A stretch of 64,000 nucleotides of DNA from Gnetum montanum (GCA_015680685.1 MNCI01033474.1:2766870-2830869); one strand, 5' to 3'. Shown: positions 1-10,870, numbered from the stretch's first letter. The notes: generated by a model from the letters alone, not told the origin. Numbers and translations: made by a program.

Positions 1-557
1 AACCGATTCCTCAACTAGCTGTACACATCAGACCCGGGAGTTACCAAGCGCAGAATCCTGGAATACACTACTGGGTTACCAAGCAGCCGATGCTCGTAAT
101 TGAGTCGTACTCATGCATTGCGTCAAGCAGCCGATTCCTTGACTAGCCGTACACGTCCGTAGACGCTCGTAATCAAGTTGTACTTGAACGCACTAGGAAA
201 GCAGTAAATAAAGCAATAAATGAAACCACGTGCTGCAAGGTTTATCCAAACAAGTTCGTCTTTATTGCCGTACACAACTTGGGTTCAGGTTACAAGCTGC
301 TCGAATAAAGAGCCGTTCACTCTAGGACTCCTACTGCGGGCACATGGGGAAAAATTCTAACTCTGGAGTGATCAATCTGCCAGAGCTTCGCTACACTAGC
401 CAGGATTGGGAAATAAGGGGAGTGCCGCCTCTTATTTATAGATATGGCGGCTGGTTGCGATATCGCGTACGCGATATCGCAGGGATAGACGCGATATCGC
501 GGCGGTCGCGATATCGCATACGCGATATCGCGGCCTAGTGCATATGGCGTCTCATCA
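1..557 (-). mobile_element. Athila-like LTR, reverse orientation, cut by the window edge
   Basis: Read on the minus strand this matches the LTRs at 13798, 39005, 44964 and 55246. It starts with TGATGAG (ending at 557 on the plus strand), then GCGATATCGC palindromes (457-534), a TATAAATA box in TCTATAAATA-like context (about 432-441), an AATAAAG segment near 265 and the GCTTGGTAA repeats near 25-90. The 3' end of the LTR lies left of the window, so a solo LTR cannot be told from the end of a full element. Its CpG sites are much better kept than in the other copies, which suggests a younger or less methylated insertion. It contains a local duplication: CCGATTCC..GACTAG..GTACAC at 3-26 and 130-153. 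It sits just before the gag of element D. Confidence 0.8.
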
Positions 558-577
558 AAGATCATAGCCAAAAAGCT

Positions 578-2197
578 ATGAGGGTCCATGACCCTAAAGA
601 CCCTTCCATCATTGAGTGTAGAAAATATTTGAGGGTTAGATGGGAGAGTCCTGATTTTGTAGTCGTAAATGAAGAAAGTTATAACTTCATGTGTGCTAAA
701 ATACAAGCAGTCATGCTAATTCCATGTATTAAAGTAGAGGCCAAGAGGGAGTTTGAGCTCATACAAAAGAGTGGGAAGGAGCACATCCCTTCCCTATATG
801 ACCAAATTCCTCTTAATGACATCTATGTTAGCATCCTAGCCAAATTGATTGCCATGGAAGAGAAAGATGACAAGCATAGCTCTAAGGAACAATAGGAAGA
901 GGAGGATGAATTTAAGGTAGAATCTGAGCCTGAAAACATCTTGGAAGGGTTGTTCCAATAAACATCCCCCAAGGTTAGAGTACCCTCCTCTAATGCTTTT
1001 GTTTTCTTCATGGGCTTGATGCGACTGTCTTGCACTCTTTCCTACCCTAATATGATGGATCCCATGCTAGTTATAGCCATGGATCAAACTCAGCCAATGA
1101 CAAAAACAACAAACTATAATACGTCAATGCCATTTACAACACAATCTCAATATATAAAACCATCGACAATGATTTTTGCCATCACAAATCCACTAATTAC
1201 TCACATGGGGTATACCATGGGACTCCAAGCAACACACGGCTCACACACCTCATTTTTCCCATTTGTGCCTCAAGTACCAGCATAAACATCCTTTTCTTTA
1301 TTTGGCCCACAAGCCACAACTATGACACAACCTCTTTCTTCTATCTTGAAATCCATAGCAAGGCCACAAGCCTCACAAAAAATTCCATAGTCATATGTGC
1401 AAACTCAACAACCAACAAGGCCACCACAAGATCTAGATCAACCCTTCCAGATGATCTAGGACCTAACAAAGGAGTTAAAGAGGCTTAAAGCCTCTACTTC
1501 ACAAACTATCAAGATTATGGACTTCTACTAGGATGATCCCATAAGTCTTGTAGTCCTATCCTTGATAGTTCCTCCTAGTGTACATATGCCCCAATTTAGC
1601 AAATATAATGGAAAAGGTGATCCTAATGCTCACCTTATTACATTTCAATCCAAATGCTTACTTTTGCAACCATGGCCTCATATCATCGTGAGGATTTTCT
1701 TAATGTCTTTGACTAGGAAAGCAATTGATTGGTACCATGAATTACCCAGAGGATCCATATCCTCTTTGGAGGACTTGATTTCCTACTTTGTAAATCACTT
1801 CAAGTATAACTTGAAGCTTGACATAATGCTTGACTAACTCATGAAGGTTAAGTAAGAGCCCTTAGAACCCATGCAGAAATTCATTTATTAGTGGAATGAA
1901 TTGCTAAATGAAATACCAGAGCCTATAGCTGAAACCCATTTGTCAGTCATATTTAAGGAAGCAATTAATGATGTCATCAAGTGTAAATTCTATTACCTTG
2001 GTCCACGGTCCCTCAACCAGGCATTCTTTGAAACTAAAAATATAGAGGATGCTACGAAGGCCAATCATGATTTAGCCTATATAGTATATAAAAGCCAATG
2101 CACTCAAAGAGATAAAGAAAAGAGAGAAAAAAAACAACACGACTATAGTAACTATAACCAAGGAAACAAAGACCATGAACCAAGGGCCGAAGATTAA
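578..2197 (+). pseudogene. gag: Element D gag (capsid region), nonsense-riddled
   Basis: One frame runs from the ATG at 578 to the stop at 2197, broken only by stop codons (for example at 893, 1283 and 1835). The N-terminal part is charged and ends in a run of acidic residues. The middle (about 1000-1500) is rich in Pro, Thr and Gln. The capsid-type retrotransposon gag domain lies at about 1562-2100, with MPQFSKYNGKGDPNAHL, AIDWYHELPRGSISSLEDL and a later segment, IPEPIAETHLSVIFKEAI. The tail is basic (KEKREKKQHDY). In the family this protein builds the particle that packages element RNA in the cytoplasm. The start at 578 is the first ATG of the frame, but the true N-terminus could lie upstream, hidden by the LTR ending at 557. 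Confidence 0.75.
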
Positions 2198-3300
2198 TCT
2201 ACCTAAAGTTCCCACAACCCTAAACCTCTGGTGCCACTACATCGATAACAACCTGACCTAACTTTGAAAAGAAGGATAGGTCAAAATACACTACCTTACC
2301 TATAAAACCATCTGAGTTGCTAGACCAACTATTAAAAAGTGGATGCATGCAACACAAACAAATGATCAAAGCCACTCAAAAGAAACACAAGTGACTATGT
2401 AAAATAGCCAAAGATCCTACTCGGGTAATGAAGGATGATCCTTAATTTCCCAAATACTTCAAGCTAGATTGATTCTTCCATTATCATCAACTACTTGGTC
2501 ATGAGATATACTTCTACCTTGCACTAAAGGATGAACTAAAAAGGATGATAAATAGGAGGGAGCCAGTCTTAGATGCTTCCAACCCAGTTCTACCACAAAA
2601 CTAGCTGATGCAGGTTTACAAAGACCCATTGAATGCTAATGATAGTCCCTATGTTATTTCAACATTTAACATTGATGATGATTGAAGACTTGAAAAAGAA
2701 CCATTCATGATTCAAGTACCCCTCTATGATGAAAGGGCTTCTTTAGCTTCCCACAGCTCAAGAACTCCTTTTTCTATAAGAGTAACATCATGAGTGCCTC
2801 CGAGAGAACCTTTTGTCATTAGGATCCTCCAAACCAATACAACCCAAATAGCTATAGCACAACCAACAATGTAACAACATCATGTGGTGGCCAATGCTGC
2901 TACCGCTTCCTCATAATCAGTAATTAAAAACTAAAAAACTTCAGCCAAACAAAGGAAGAAGCATAAGTAAAAACCTGACAACAAGGAAGATAAGCAAATG
3001 AAGGCCCAAAGGAAGTGGATTCAAAGAAGTCTAGTCCTATTACAGATATACCAATGACCTCCTCTATCCCAACCCATTCAACCAACAAGCCACAAGAGGA
3101 CCAAAAAGTTGACAACAAAGACAACAAGGAAGAGCCACAATAGCCACATCCTAAAGCCAAAGTTCACATTTTGGGATGCATGGAGAAAGTAAAGCACAAC
3201 CAATGCAACAAGCCCATGGCTAATGATAAAAAATTCCTTAATATAATGGACCAAGTTAGATAATTCCTCAAGAAAAAAACACAAATTTAAGCTTATATGA
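2198..3300 (+). pseudogene. Element D gag C-terminal and linker remnant
   Basis: Coding traces continue in a shifted frame. Around 2290-2620 one reads KPSELLDQLLKSG, then HYHQLLGHEIYF and LKDELKRMINR. This corresponds to the zinc-binding segment of Tat elements (usually C-x-F/Y-H...GH...C followed by LK-x-x-I-E-x-L-I), with the cysteines lost here. About 2640-3300 is a low-complexity Lys/Gln/Thr-rich linker with many stops. At least two frame changes separate it from the gag and protease frames. Confidence 0.5.
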
Positions 3301-3307
3301 CCTGATC

Positions 3308-4114
3308 ATGGCTTCTGACATACATCATGAGGAGCTAGTCAAAATGTTGACTTCCATACCCATTAGTGAGGATATCCCTGTAGTGATGATTTCTCCCATA
3401 CCAAGGAGGGAGAATTCAACATCCTTAACATTTCACAATAGAAAAATTAAGGTTAATTTCCAAAATGAGGAAGCAACTACAACCCCTTTATTCATAACCA
3501 TATACATAGGATAATTTAAAATATATTGAGTGCATGTTAATGATGGAGGTACAACTAACGTCATCCCATGCACCATTGTTGAACACTTGGGCCTAACTGA
3601 GTAGATACAACCTATAACCACTATAGCTCTTAAGTACTTCAATGGATCAAGAGTTGTCATCAAGGTGTCTATCTCCTTGGATTTTGTAGCTAGGGAGAAA
3701 TTCCCCACAGCTGCCGATTTCTTGATGGTGGAAGAGATACCAAGGTTCAACCTAATCTTGGGAAGACCTTGGTTGGCTCAATTATGAGCTATGTTCTCTC
3801 CCATCTATCAAGAAATTCACCTCCATTACAAGGGATGTAAAGTCATCATTCATGATGATAACATAGTTCCCCTAGATTTCAACAATGTAAACATAGAGTA
3901 GGGGTCCAAAGTAGAGCTTCAAGAAGAAGCTCCCAACTATGAAGAGCAACAACCCAAGAAAGCCAACAATGGCAACAATAAGGAATAAGATAAATTATGG
4001 GATGAACTCCATTTTAACACTGTAAGCAAAGGGGATAGTGAATATAAGCTTGTGTAGAGTAGGCCTTACTCACTCCCTAATCTTGCAAAGATTAGGAAGA
4101 ATCTACACAAGTGA
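3308..4114 (+). pseudogene. pol: Element D aspartic protease
   Basis: The frame starting at ATG 3308 continues to the stop near 4114 with several internal stops. It shows PLFITIYIG, an active-site region VNDGGTTNVIP (families usually have D-S/N-G; here Asp-Gly-Gly), EHLGLT, and near the end FNLILGRPWLAQ, the conserved flap-distal motif of Tat and Athila proteases. A basic/acidic tail with GDSEYKL and PYSLPNLAKIRKNL follows. In the family this enzyme cleaves the gag-pol polyprotein. The RT that should follow directly is instead about 20.6 kb downstream. Confidence 0.75.
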
Positions 4115-4339
4115 AGTTTTCCTTAACCTTTCCATGCCCCTATCACTAAATGCACTTATAGCCATATAGCCTTACTTTTCTATTATATATTATTATATCT
4201 TTTTATGCATTTATTGTTTTACTCTTTATGCACATAGCCTATTCATGTAGCCTAAGTTCATTTGCATTTTTTCCTATTTGCTACAACCTTTTTCATTTCT
4301 ACTTATGTTTTAAACATAGAAAATTCCCTACCCCATCCA

Positions 4340-4551
4340 CTAAGACCTTAAACTAGCATGATGGTCTACTAAGACATTAAACTAGCATGATGGCTTGTCG
4401 TGGCCTTAAACTAGCAATGTCTACCAAAACAATGCAACATGGCCTACCATGGCCTAAACTAGGAAAATTAACCTCAATGCATCATGTCCTATAATGGCCT
4501 TAAACTGATAAAACTATATAACTTGTACCTGTGATGGCCTAAAACTAATAG
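4340..4551. repeat. Minisatellite, units near 25-40 bp (copy 1)
   Basis: Imperfect tandem units contain CCTTAAACTAGCATGATGG followed by CCTACTAAG or CCTACCATGG; at least six degenerate copies are visible. The same motif recurs just before the RT (24331-24415) and just after integrase (28166-28262) of element D. Confidence 0.8.
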
Positions 4552-4874
4552 TCGTCCCTTTTATTCTTATATCTCTCATTGCTTAGCCTATTATCACATC
4601 AATTAGCTATTTAATGTTATAACCAAAATGTCAAAAAGCCATTTTTAACATTTACAACATTTATAGTGTTTACTATAGATACATATAGTAGAAAATAAAA
4701 CCAAAATTTAAATTTAAAGTTAAAATGTTTGTATCCATACATAGCCATGGCCACACTATGTGGAAAAAATGTCAAAAAAAAAATAACACTAATCTATAAC
4801 ATAGTCTTGGCTAATCATAGCCATCAATATGAAAATAATAACAAATAGCCAACAAGCTAAACTAAAGAAGGCTA
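4552..4874. other. Non-coding AT-rich stretch
   Basis: I see no coding trace or clear repeat here. It lies between the minisatellite and the stop codon of the minus-strand gene, so it would be that gene's 3' flank. An AATAAA-like signal on the minus strand is not obvious. Confidence 0.4.
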
Positions 4875-4948
4875 CTAAGTGGCATCTAAAGGAGGAAGTG
4901 ATGGATCATTCCCACCCTTATCGCTGGGGTCACCAATGTCTCTTGAGG
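4875..4948 (-). pseudogene. Terminal exon of the minus-strand gene
   Basis: After TTTTCAG (acceptor AG at 4949-4950) it reads ASRDIGDPSDKGGNDPSL and a few more residues to a TAG at 4875-4877. It is open throughout, acidic and Pro/Gly-rich. The intron before it (4949-5037, 89 bp) starts GTTTGA and ends TTTTCAG. Confidence 0.6.
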
Positions 4949-5037
4949 CTGAAAATGCAACAACATATAGCTAGTTAGTAATCCATAGCCAAAAATCATG
5001 ACTTAAAACTAACACTAAAACATAAAATATATCAAAC

Positions 5038-5230
5038 CTATGAAGATTCTAGCTCCATTACTTCTAGGAATAGATGGAACAGGCCTTCCTTCAAACAATG
5101 GAGGATTTAGTCCCCCATTATGTTGACCCAGTTAACATCTCCAATAGCAATGCCAAAGAAAATGTCAAGCCTATCTATAGGAGTCCAAGTAGGAGGCTCC
5201 TAGGAAGCAGTAGCTATATAGGTCTTACCT
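5038..5230 (-). pseudogene. Penultimate exon of the minus-strand gene
   Basis: It reads PPTWTPIDRLDIFFGIAIG and then NWVNIMGD, with stops at two or three places. The donor is CATAG|GTTTGA at 5037. The upstream boundary is uncertain; a TATATAG near 5217 is a possible acceptor. Confidence 0.5.
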
Positions 5231-5311
5231 ATAGTAGTTGTAATCTAAAGAGTAGGGGATTAATCCACCTTGAGAGTACTTTCAAAAATTTAATAAGCAG
5301 TCTCCACTTGG

Positions 5312-5860
5312 ATCCCCTTAGATGAATAGCTCTCTCTTGCACCATTCAGCCAACTCCTCCTTGAGCCACTTTAGGCAGGCCTCATGATCCACCTTGTACT
5401 ATCACTTATGGGTCTTTTGTATCTTGCCCTACTCTAGGACCCAAGCATAGTTATCCTTCCAATCCTCAACCTTCTTGGAAAATGAGGTCCATCTACATAC
5501 GTTGTTTCGCCATCTCCCATTGAACTATTTCTTTGTCCTAAATGACATGCTAGTAGCAGGGTCATGTGATCTCCTTAGTCCATAATTTTTCAGCTAGCCA
5601 CTTGGGCTTCCACAAATCCTTATAGTCTTAGAAATCTCTAATCATCTTCTCCTACCACTGAGTCTTTTCCCTTAAACTTGCAACTTCCTCTCATAGGAAT
5701 TTGTTGGACCTCTCTAGCTTTCATGAAGGTTTTGCACATGAAATTGCTAAATCAATAACAGTCTCATACAACTTCATGGGTGCACTAGATAAATTAGAGG
5801 AAAGATTAGGCAAGGAGTCTATCTCCATGTCTCTATTGGGGTCCCACTCCATAGAAGGAA
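5312..5860 (-). pseudogene. Coiled-coil exon of the minus-strand gene
   Basis: It begins after TTGTGTAG (acceptor at 5861-5862) with VPSMEWDPNRDMEIDSL. It then runs through a charged helical region: KLERSNKFL, EEVASLREK, KPKWLAEKLW, and in a shifted frame KKVEDWKDNYAWVLE and CLKWLKEELAEWCKREL. Heptad-like spacing of Leu/Trp with alternating Lys/Glu suggests a coiled coil. Several stops and one frame change show decay. The 5' intron (5861-5962, 102 bp) has a consensus donor AG|GTAAGT. Confidence 0.6.
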
Positions 5861-5962
5861 CTACACAAGCATAAAATACAACCATAAAACATAATGCACA
5901 ACCTAAGATATCCATAATTCAAGCAAAGCCTATGATTGAAGCACATAAAACAAAATACTTAC

Positions 5963-6103
5963 CTATCTCAAGTGTAATCTGATTCAACTAATCAATGATG
6001 TCCTTAGCCATTGCATGCATGAACTCCACTTTGTTTGGAGTCTCTACCCATGGTTTCACATGAAACTTATGGATGGGAGCTTGCACCAGTGGCTCAGAAA
6101 CTA
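5963..6103 (-). pseudogene. Internal exon of the minus-strand gene
   Basis: It reads EPLVQAPIHKFHVKPWVE, then VEFMHAMAKDII and LNQITLEIG, with one stop. It ends at a perfect donor, GATAG|GTAAGT. The acceptor is TTATAG near 6104. This exon-intron junction is the clearest evidence that the antisense gene was spliced. Confidence 0.6.
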
Positions 6104-6189
6104 CTATAAGCATAACAATCATCAAAAGGTTAAGATGAAAACCAAAGATAAACAATGAGATATAATGAAAATGTTAGTGCATGGGCAAA

Positions 6190-6400
6190 CTTGACTCCTC
6201 CTCCTCCACTTCCTTCCCTCAGATGATGATGGGAGAGGTACCTAGTAGCGCCTCACCAAACAAAATGTCTAGATAATCTATACCTACATTGGAAAATCCT
6301 TCAACCATAGGTTGCTTTAGGAGTGTCTCTTCTACATGTCATTGTTCTACCTCTATAGTAGCTTAGGCTATTATAGCTTGACAATTGTCGACAATCATAG
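6190..6400 (-). pseudogene. Internal exon of the minus-strand gene
   Basis: It reads HVEETLLKQPMVEGFSNVG, then YLDILFGEALLGTSPIII and an acidic EVEEEES tail, with a few stops. YLDILFGEALL resembles RLDIFFGIAIG in the exon at 5038-5230, so a short internal duplication of the protein is possible. Exact ends are uncertain. Confidence 0.5.
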
Positions 6401-6485
6401 CACATAGAAAACTAGTTAACACATGAAACCATAAAGTAGCCATAAACTTTAAAATAAGAAATAGCCAAATTTAAATAAAGCATAC

Positions 6486-6690
6486 CTACAACTACCTATT
6501 GTGATGGCCTAAGCTTAAACTTAAGCTTCTTCAAGGTAGGCTGGTCTGATGCTGGGGGTGCCTCCTCCATAGTCCTCTTGAGTTTCTTTCTAGCTATCCC
6601 TTTGGCCTCTGTATGCCATTGTCTGGCATCTTGGACACTAGCAGGAAACATGAGAGGCAATTTGAAAATGCTCATATCTAACCTATGTTA
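6486..6690 (-). pseudogene. Internal exon of the minus-strand gene
   Basis: It reads MSIFKLPLMFPASVQDARQW, a basic stretch KGIARKKLKRTMEEAPPASD, then LKKLKFKLRPSQ, with a TAG just before the donor TTGTAG|GTATGC at 6485. The Lys/Arg clusters could act as nuclear localisation signals (inference). Its 5' end abuts the truncated LTR pieces of element C. Confidence 0.55.
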
Positions 6691-6759
6691 TGAAAATGCT
6701 CATATTCATATGGTTGAGTGTAGGGGAATCTAACATGAGTTGGCATCTTGGACACTAGC
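6622..6759. repeat. Duplicated host and LTR fragments at the left edge of element C
   Basis: The segment TGGCATCTTGGACACTAGC occurs at 6623-6641 and again at 6741-6759. The LTR piece TGAAAATGCTCATATTCATA occurs at 6691-6710 and again at 6761-6780, the first copy ending abruptly in GGGGAATCTAACATGAG. So host exon sequence and LTR sequence alternate twice over 140 bp. Confidence 0.75.
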
Positions 6760-6814
6760 GTGAAAATGCTCATATTCATATGGTTGAGTGTAGGGGTATC
6801 TCGCCACTCATCAT

Positions 6815-6832
6815 TGGTACCATTGTCGGGGA
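6815..6832 (+). other. Primer-binding site of element C (tRNA-Asp type)
   Basis: TGGTACCATTGTCGGGGA starts 2 bp after the LTR end CTCATCA. It matches the complement of the plant tRNA-Asp 3' end (TGGCGCCGTTGCCGGGGA, from established knowledge) except for four transitions. Athila elements are known to use tRNA-Asp. Confidence 0.75.
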
Positions 6833-6953
6833 TGCTGCTAGTTATCTAGATTAGTTATATCATACAAGGTCATTGTATAGGGCTTAACAATATATCTCTT
6901 AGAAAGAATTAATTATTAAAAGTCACATTCAAATTCACACACCACTTTAAACA

Positions 6954-8180
6954 ATGCCTCTCCTACAAGATTATAATAATGCCACACTTAGTGAGGAAGT
7001 TCATTGGAGAACCAACGAACTCTATGACGATGAAGAGTGGAGTATACAACCTAAAGTGGGGGTTTCTTATAAACATGAATGAAAGCAACATCATCCCAAC
7101 ACACGAAATCATAACTTACCTAATGACGATGAACCCCTACTAGCCACTACAAGTCTAACGCAAATACAAGAGGCTATTCGAATCTCACGTAGGCATCGTA
7201 AAGAGAGTCGTCTACCCAGGCTCGATTTAAACAACTTCCCTAATTTTTTAGGAGGCTATGAATTAGATCTACATCAACATTTACAAGCCTTCTATGATGC
7301 CTGTGCATGGAACAACATTGACAACAATTGGCAAAAACTTAAGCTCTTTCGTATGACACTCGTTGACCAAACAAATGTATGGTATAGATTGTTAAAACCA
7401 AATTCAATATGATGTTGGTCAACAATGGTAGAAGTCTTTAACGAAAAATATCAAACCTACGCAAGAGTGTTAGCCTTGAGGAAACAAATCCAAGGATGGA
7501 AACAAGCACAACATGAACCCTTGTACATGGCCTTAGAAAGATAGTATGCACTGTTACACAACTGTCCAGGTCATGGGTTCTCCAAGGAAAGGCTAATGTA
7601 CCATATCATTGATGGGCTTCGTGATGCAACAAGAGAAACCTTAGGGATGTATGTCCAAGGTCAATTATATGAACTAAGAACCCATCAAGTCCAAGAGCTT
7701 ATTAAATGGATAGCAAAAGAAGAAGGAGAATTGGCTAGATGGGAGTGTTGAAAAACATCAACAGGACCAAAAACTCATCTTAACAAAGGTGCATGATCAT
7801 AAAGAGGAGAAATCAAAAAATCTCAAGGTGGAAACATTATCTTTTCCAATACAACAATCATTAGAAGAAGTCAAGGCAAAGATCAATAAGATGTTGAAAT
7901 GGACATATCAAAAGTGTGAATAATTTATTGATATTATTGGAGATAGAGTTTTGACAACCCAAGAAGCAGGACAAAATATTAGACAATTGGAAAGAAGGGA
8001 TAAGAAAAATAAGATCTCAACTTCCAATCATACATATGAATGTAACATATGCCTGTACGATCACCCCAATGGCCAATGCCCAATATTGTTACATTTACAT
8101 GAGCATTGGGGAAACACGTTACATCCAAAGTTCATACAAAGATACTATTTTCAATCACAGTGGAAACAACCCTAGTCATG
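6954..8180 (+). pseudogene. gag: Element C gag
   Basis: From ATG 6954 one frame reads MPLLQDYNNATLSEEVHW, a basic segment with RISRRHRKESRLPRLDL, and the retrotransposon gag domain: FPNFLGGYELDLHQHLQAF, NWQKLKLFRMTLVDQ, QTYARVLALRKQIQGWKQ, CPGHGF and LIKWIAKEEGELARWE. The first frame stops near 7750, and coding continues in another frame at 7951-8175. There a zinc-knuckle-like motif CNICLYDHPNGQC (C-x2-C-x3-H-x4-C) occurs near 8041-8080. It should form the virus-like particle and bind RNA. Three in-frame stops and at least one frameshift make it a pseudogene. Confidence 0.8.
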
Positions 8181-8934
8181 GGGGAATCCACCCTTAGACT
8201 GGAGACACCCTTCATATTATCCGAATCCAAATGCTTATCTTGTTCAACATCTTGTTTCTCCAACTGGGCCAATGCACTTTATCTCACTACAGTACCATTC
8301 TCCTTAATACTATCAACCCATGCCTCCAACAAAACCATCACCTTGTGTATCTTATATGCCTCCTAATTTTCAAAATTCTCATCCTTTCCCTCCTTCTACA
8401 ATGCCACCAACTATCCCTAAGGTGTCTACACCACAACAACAACCCATGAACGACACTTGTGCTGCTACTACTAACAGTAGTGAAAAGCCTCCTCAACATC
8501 AACAGTTTCCTTTCTTTAAACACTGCCATAAGAAGGGACAACCCAATTCCAGGGCCACTACATCTTCCAACTTAGCACAATTCCAGGTGCATCCTTATCT
8601 TCGAACCCAATGCCTCATGTTACTTCATCAGGGCCACCAACTAACACTCCAACAACCATACGGCCTAATGAACACAATCATGGAAGGCAACAACCTAATC
8701 CTTGCATACCATCTAACGGTCCCAAATATCATAGTGGGTCAACTCATTATCCAGGAACTACATTGTATAAATTGCCCCACTATGCTCATTATAATCAAGT
8801 GTGTGAACCCCGATGGGGTCAATATGACCAAGTTCCAATACTTCCAACATGCAAGGATCCTCATCTTCCATTTATTAATCCTTTCCATACTCAACTGATT
8901 AGTTATGGGGGATATCCCCCATTTCAATAACAAG
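8181..8934 (+). pseudogene. Element C gag C-terminal Pro/Gln/Asn-rich region
   Basis: This is a continuation of gag in shifting frames, rich in Pro, Gln, Asn, His and Tyr, with an open stretch at 8610-8930 ending YGGYPPFQ. The same kind of Pro-rich, Tyr-rich tail follows the zinc motif in elements A (58150-58510) and E (35217-35575). No protease motif follows; the sequence passes straight into non-coding DNA at 8935. Several overlapping frames are open here because of composition, so the exact protein path is uncertain. Confidence 0.55.
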
Positions 8935-10310
8935 CAGGATTAATAACCACTTTTTATTTTCTTTAATTTTACAACTTTTTATTTTCTAGTTTTTCAATTT
9001 TCAATTTTATCTTTTATCTTTTTATCTTTTTGTGCTTTTGTCTTTTTACGTTTTTGTAAGTAATCTCATCGACGAATAAAACACTCATGTGGATCTTTGG
9101 TTGAGGTGTGTTCTATGTTATTAAGTTTCAAGTGATCAATTATTTGGAATAATGAGCCCATTACACCCACTCATTCATTCTACAAATAAGAGGTTCTGTT
9201 CGAGGGTACAATGATATTCTTGACATTCTTAAAACTTAAAAATTAATTTTGTGTTCATTGTACCTAGAATGAAGAAGGATGGACCAAGAGGGAATGATTA
9301 GGGTGTGACATCAAGGGGACTTGCAGATTCTTTTTGGTAACGTCTGTGGGAGTTATCATGCGACATGGTTGTACTAATATCCTTGTAGATCTAATGAAAA
9401 ATGGAAGTAAGAGTAATCAAACTGGCATGCAAAAATTCAATGCTATTCTAGGGGGCCCCACTAGAAAGACATGCATCCATTCCTAAAGGTTGGCGACTTC
9501 TTTGGATTCAATATTCAAAAAAATAAGAAGAAAGAGAAAAAGGAAAAAAGAAGTGCCATAAAACAAAAATCACTCCTCCCTTGAATAAAATGCCAAGTGA
9601 TCGTATGCCTTGTTGTCATGGTCCTCTCATAGTTGCTCATCATGGGATGAAATAATGCAATGTCACTGCTTAGAGGAATGAACTTGGTCCTGATCTTAGA
9701 ATGACAGGTTAATGACACATTAATCATGCTTACACGTAGGATTCTCTATGCCCTGGGTCAGTTACCTCATGTCCCAATCTCTACGATCCCTTTCTATATT
9801 TCATCTCATTTCATTGTTCGTGTAATTGTTTCTCGTGTCCCATGTAGCATAGAATTTTCATCTCATTTCGGTGATATTTACATGTGTGTGTTTTGTGAAG
9901 TTAGTGCAGATTACATTTAACCCTTCTAGTGCCCACAGACACTTTAAGTGTGGTTACACAAGGGCATTATAGGTTGAAACCTACTTTGGGGAGGACCCAC
10001 TTGTGTAATCTTTTGTATTCTCACTTATGACATCACTCATACACATCATTTCTTACCCTTAGCATAATTTTTAAATGATTTTATTTCCTTACTATTATCC
10101 CTCTGAATTTTCACATTCCAATGTACCATTACATAACCTTTTTCTTACCACCTAAGGTTTTATTGATAAAATCCACACCATTATCATTAATTGTGCCTTT
10201 TGAATTAATAGAATTACCCTAGAACCCTTGATAATAGCCAATGTCCCCAATTTACAACATTTATTTCAAGAAAATCCCTTCAAAATTTGGTCTTTTTTTG
10301 TGCCTCACAT
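8935..10310 (+). other. Non-coding leader of element C (module between gag and ORF2)
   Basis: There are no coding traces. It contains T-rich runs (8950-9060), AGGGGACTT and GAGGACCCACTT blocks (near 9316 and 9990), and other short blocks shared with 36780-38580 (element E), 43121-44590 (element B) and 62440-63983 (element A). The best kept is CCTACTTTGGGGAGGACCCA near 9981. This is the region that follows integrase in the pol-bearing copies. Confidence 0.6.
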
Positions 10311-10315
10311 AACTA

Positions 10316-10370
10316 GGGACGAGATATCTCGTATGTGATATCATGTCCCCGTCGCCTATAAATAGGTCGC

Positions 10371-10372
<2 letters not shown>
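10316..10372 (+). promoter_or_regulatory. Internal U3-like promoter segment upstream of ORF2
   Basis: GAGATATCTC, then GTGATATCAT, then CGCCTATAAATAGG: GATATC-centred near-palindromes followed by a TATA box, the same order as in the U3 of the LTRs. It lies about 500 bp before the ORF2 start. Element E has a weaker counterpart near 38340-38405 (GCGCATATAAAAATAG). Confidence 0.45.
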
Positions 10373-10458
<86 letters not shown>

Positions 10459-10459
10459 N
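10373..10459. other. Run of 86 C followed by N: probable sequence artefact
   Basis: A pure C homopolymer at 10373-10458 is followed by an undetermined base at 10459. Nothing comparable occurs in the homologous region of element E. It most likely marks a sequencing or assembly fault; the true length is unknown. Confidence 0.8.
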
Positions 10460-10870
10460 CAATTTTTCTTTACAACTTACGATTGAGTGACCCTTGCTTT
10501 TTTCCTCATATCTCACTCGCTGCTACTCCTATTTTAATTCTGTTTGAACCTACTTGAACCTGGAGTGTTCAGCTTAGTCGTGGGGGAGGGACACTTGCCG
10601 AAAAGTGCCTAAATTTTTTGAAATTTATCATCACCCAAAGGACATCAATTAGGGTAATTAACTGTAACACTTAGAATAATTGTGCCTAAAAATCATTTAA
10701 TCCCTAGGTATACCGGGAAACTAAAATGGAAACCACCTAAGTCACAGGACTCATTATTACAAAATTTTGGGCACTATCACACATAATAACATAAGATCTT
10801 TAATTAAGGCAAGTAGTAAGGTATAACTTAATTTCAAAAGAAACCTTATTAACGCTTGGCCGTGTGATTG

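Noticed and set aside
3433-3750. Minus-strand open frame opposite the element D protease
   Set aside because: It is the mirror of a protease with clear motifs on the plus strand.
8320-8898. 192-codon plus-strand frame in the element C gag tail
   Set aside because: It is open through composition (Pro/Gln/His-rich DNA) and overlaps other open frames; it lacks its own motifs and the gag-tail frame at 8610-8930 fits related copies better.
10313-10516. Open frame on the minus strand through the poly-C run (poly-Gly)
   Set aside because: Product of an artefactual homopolymer; includes an undetermined base.
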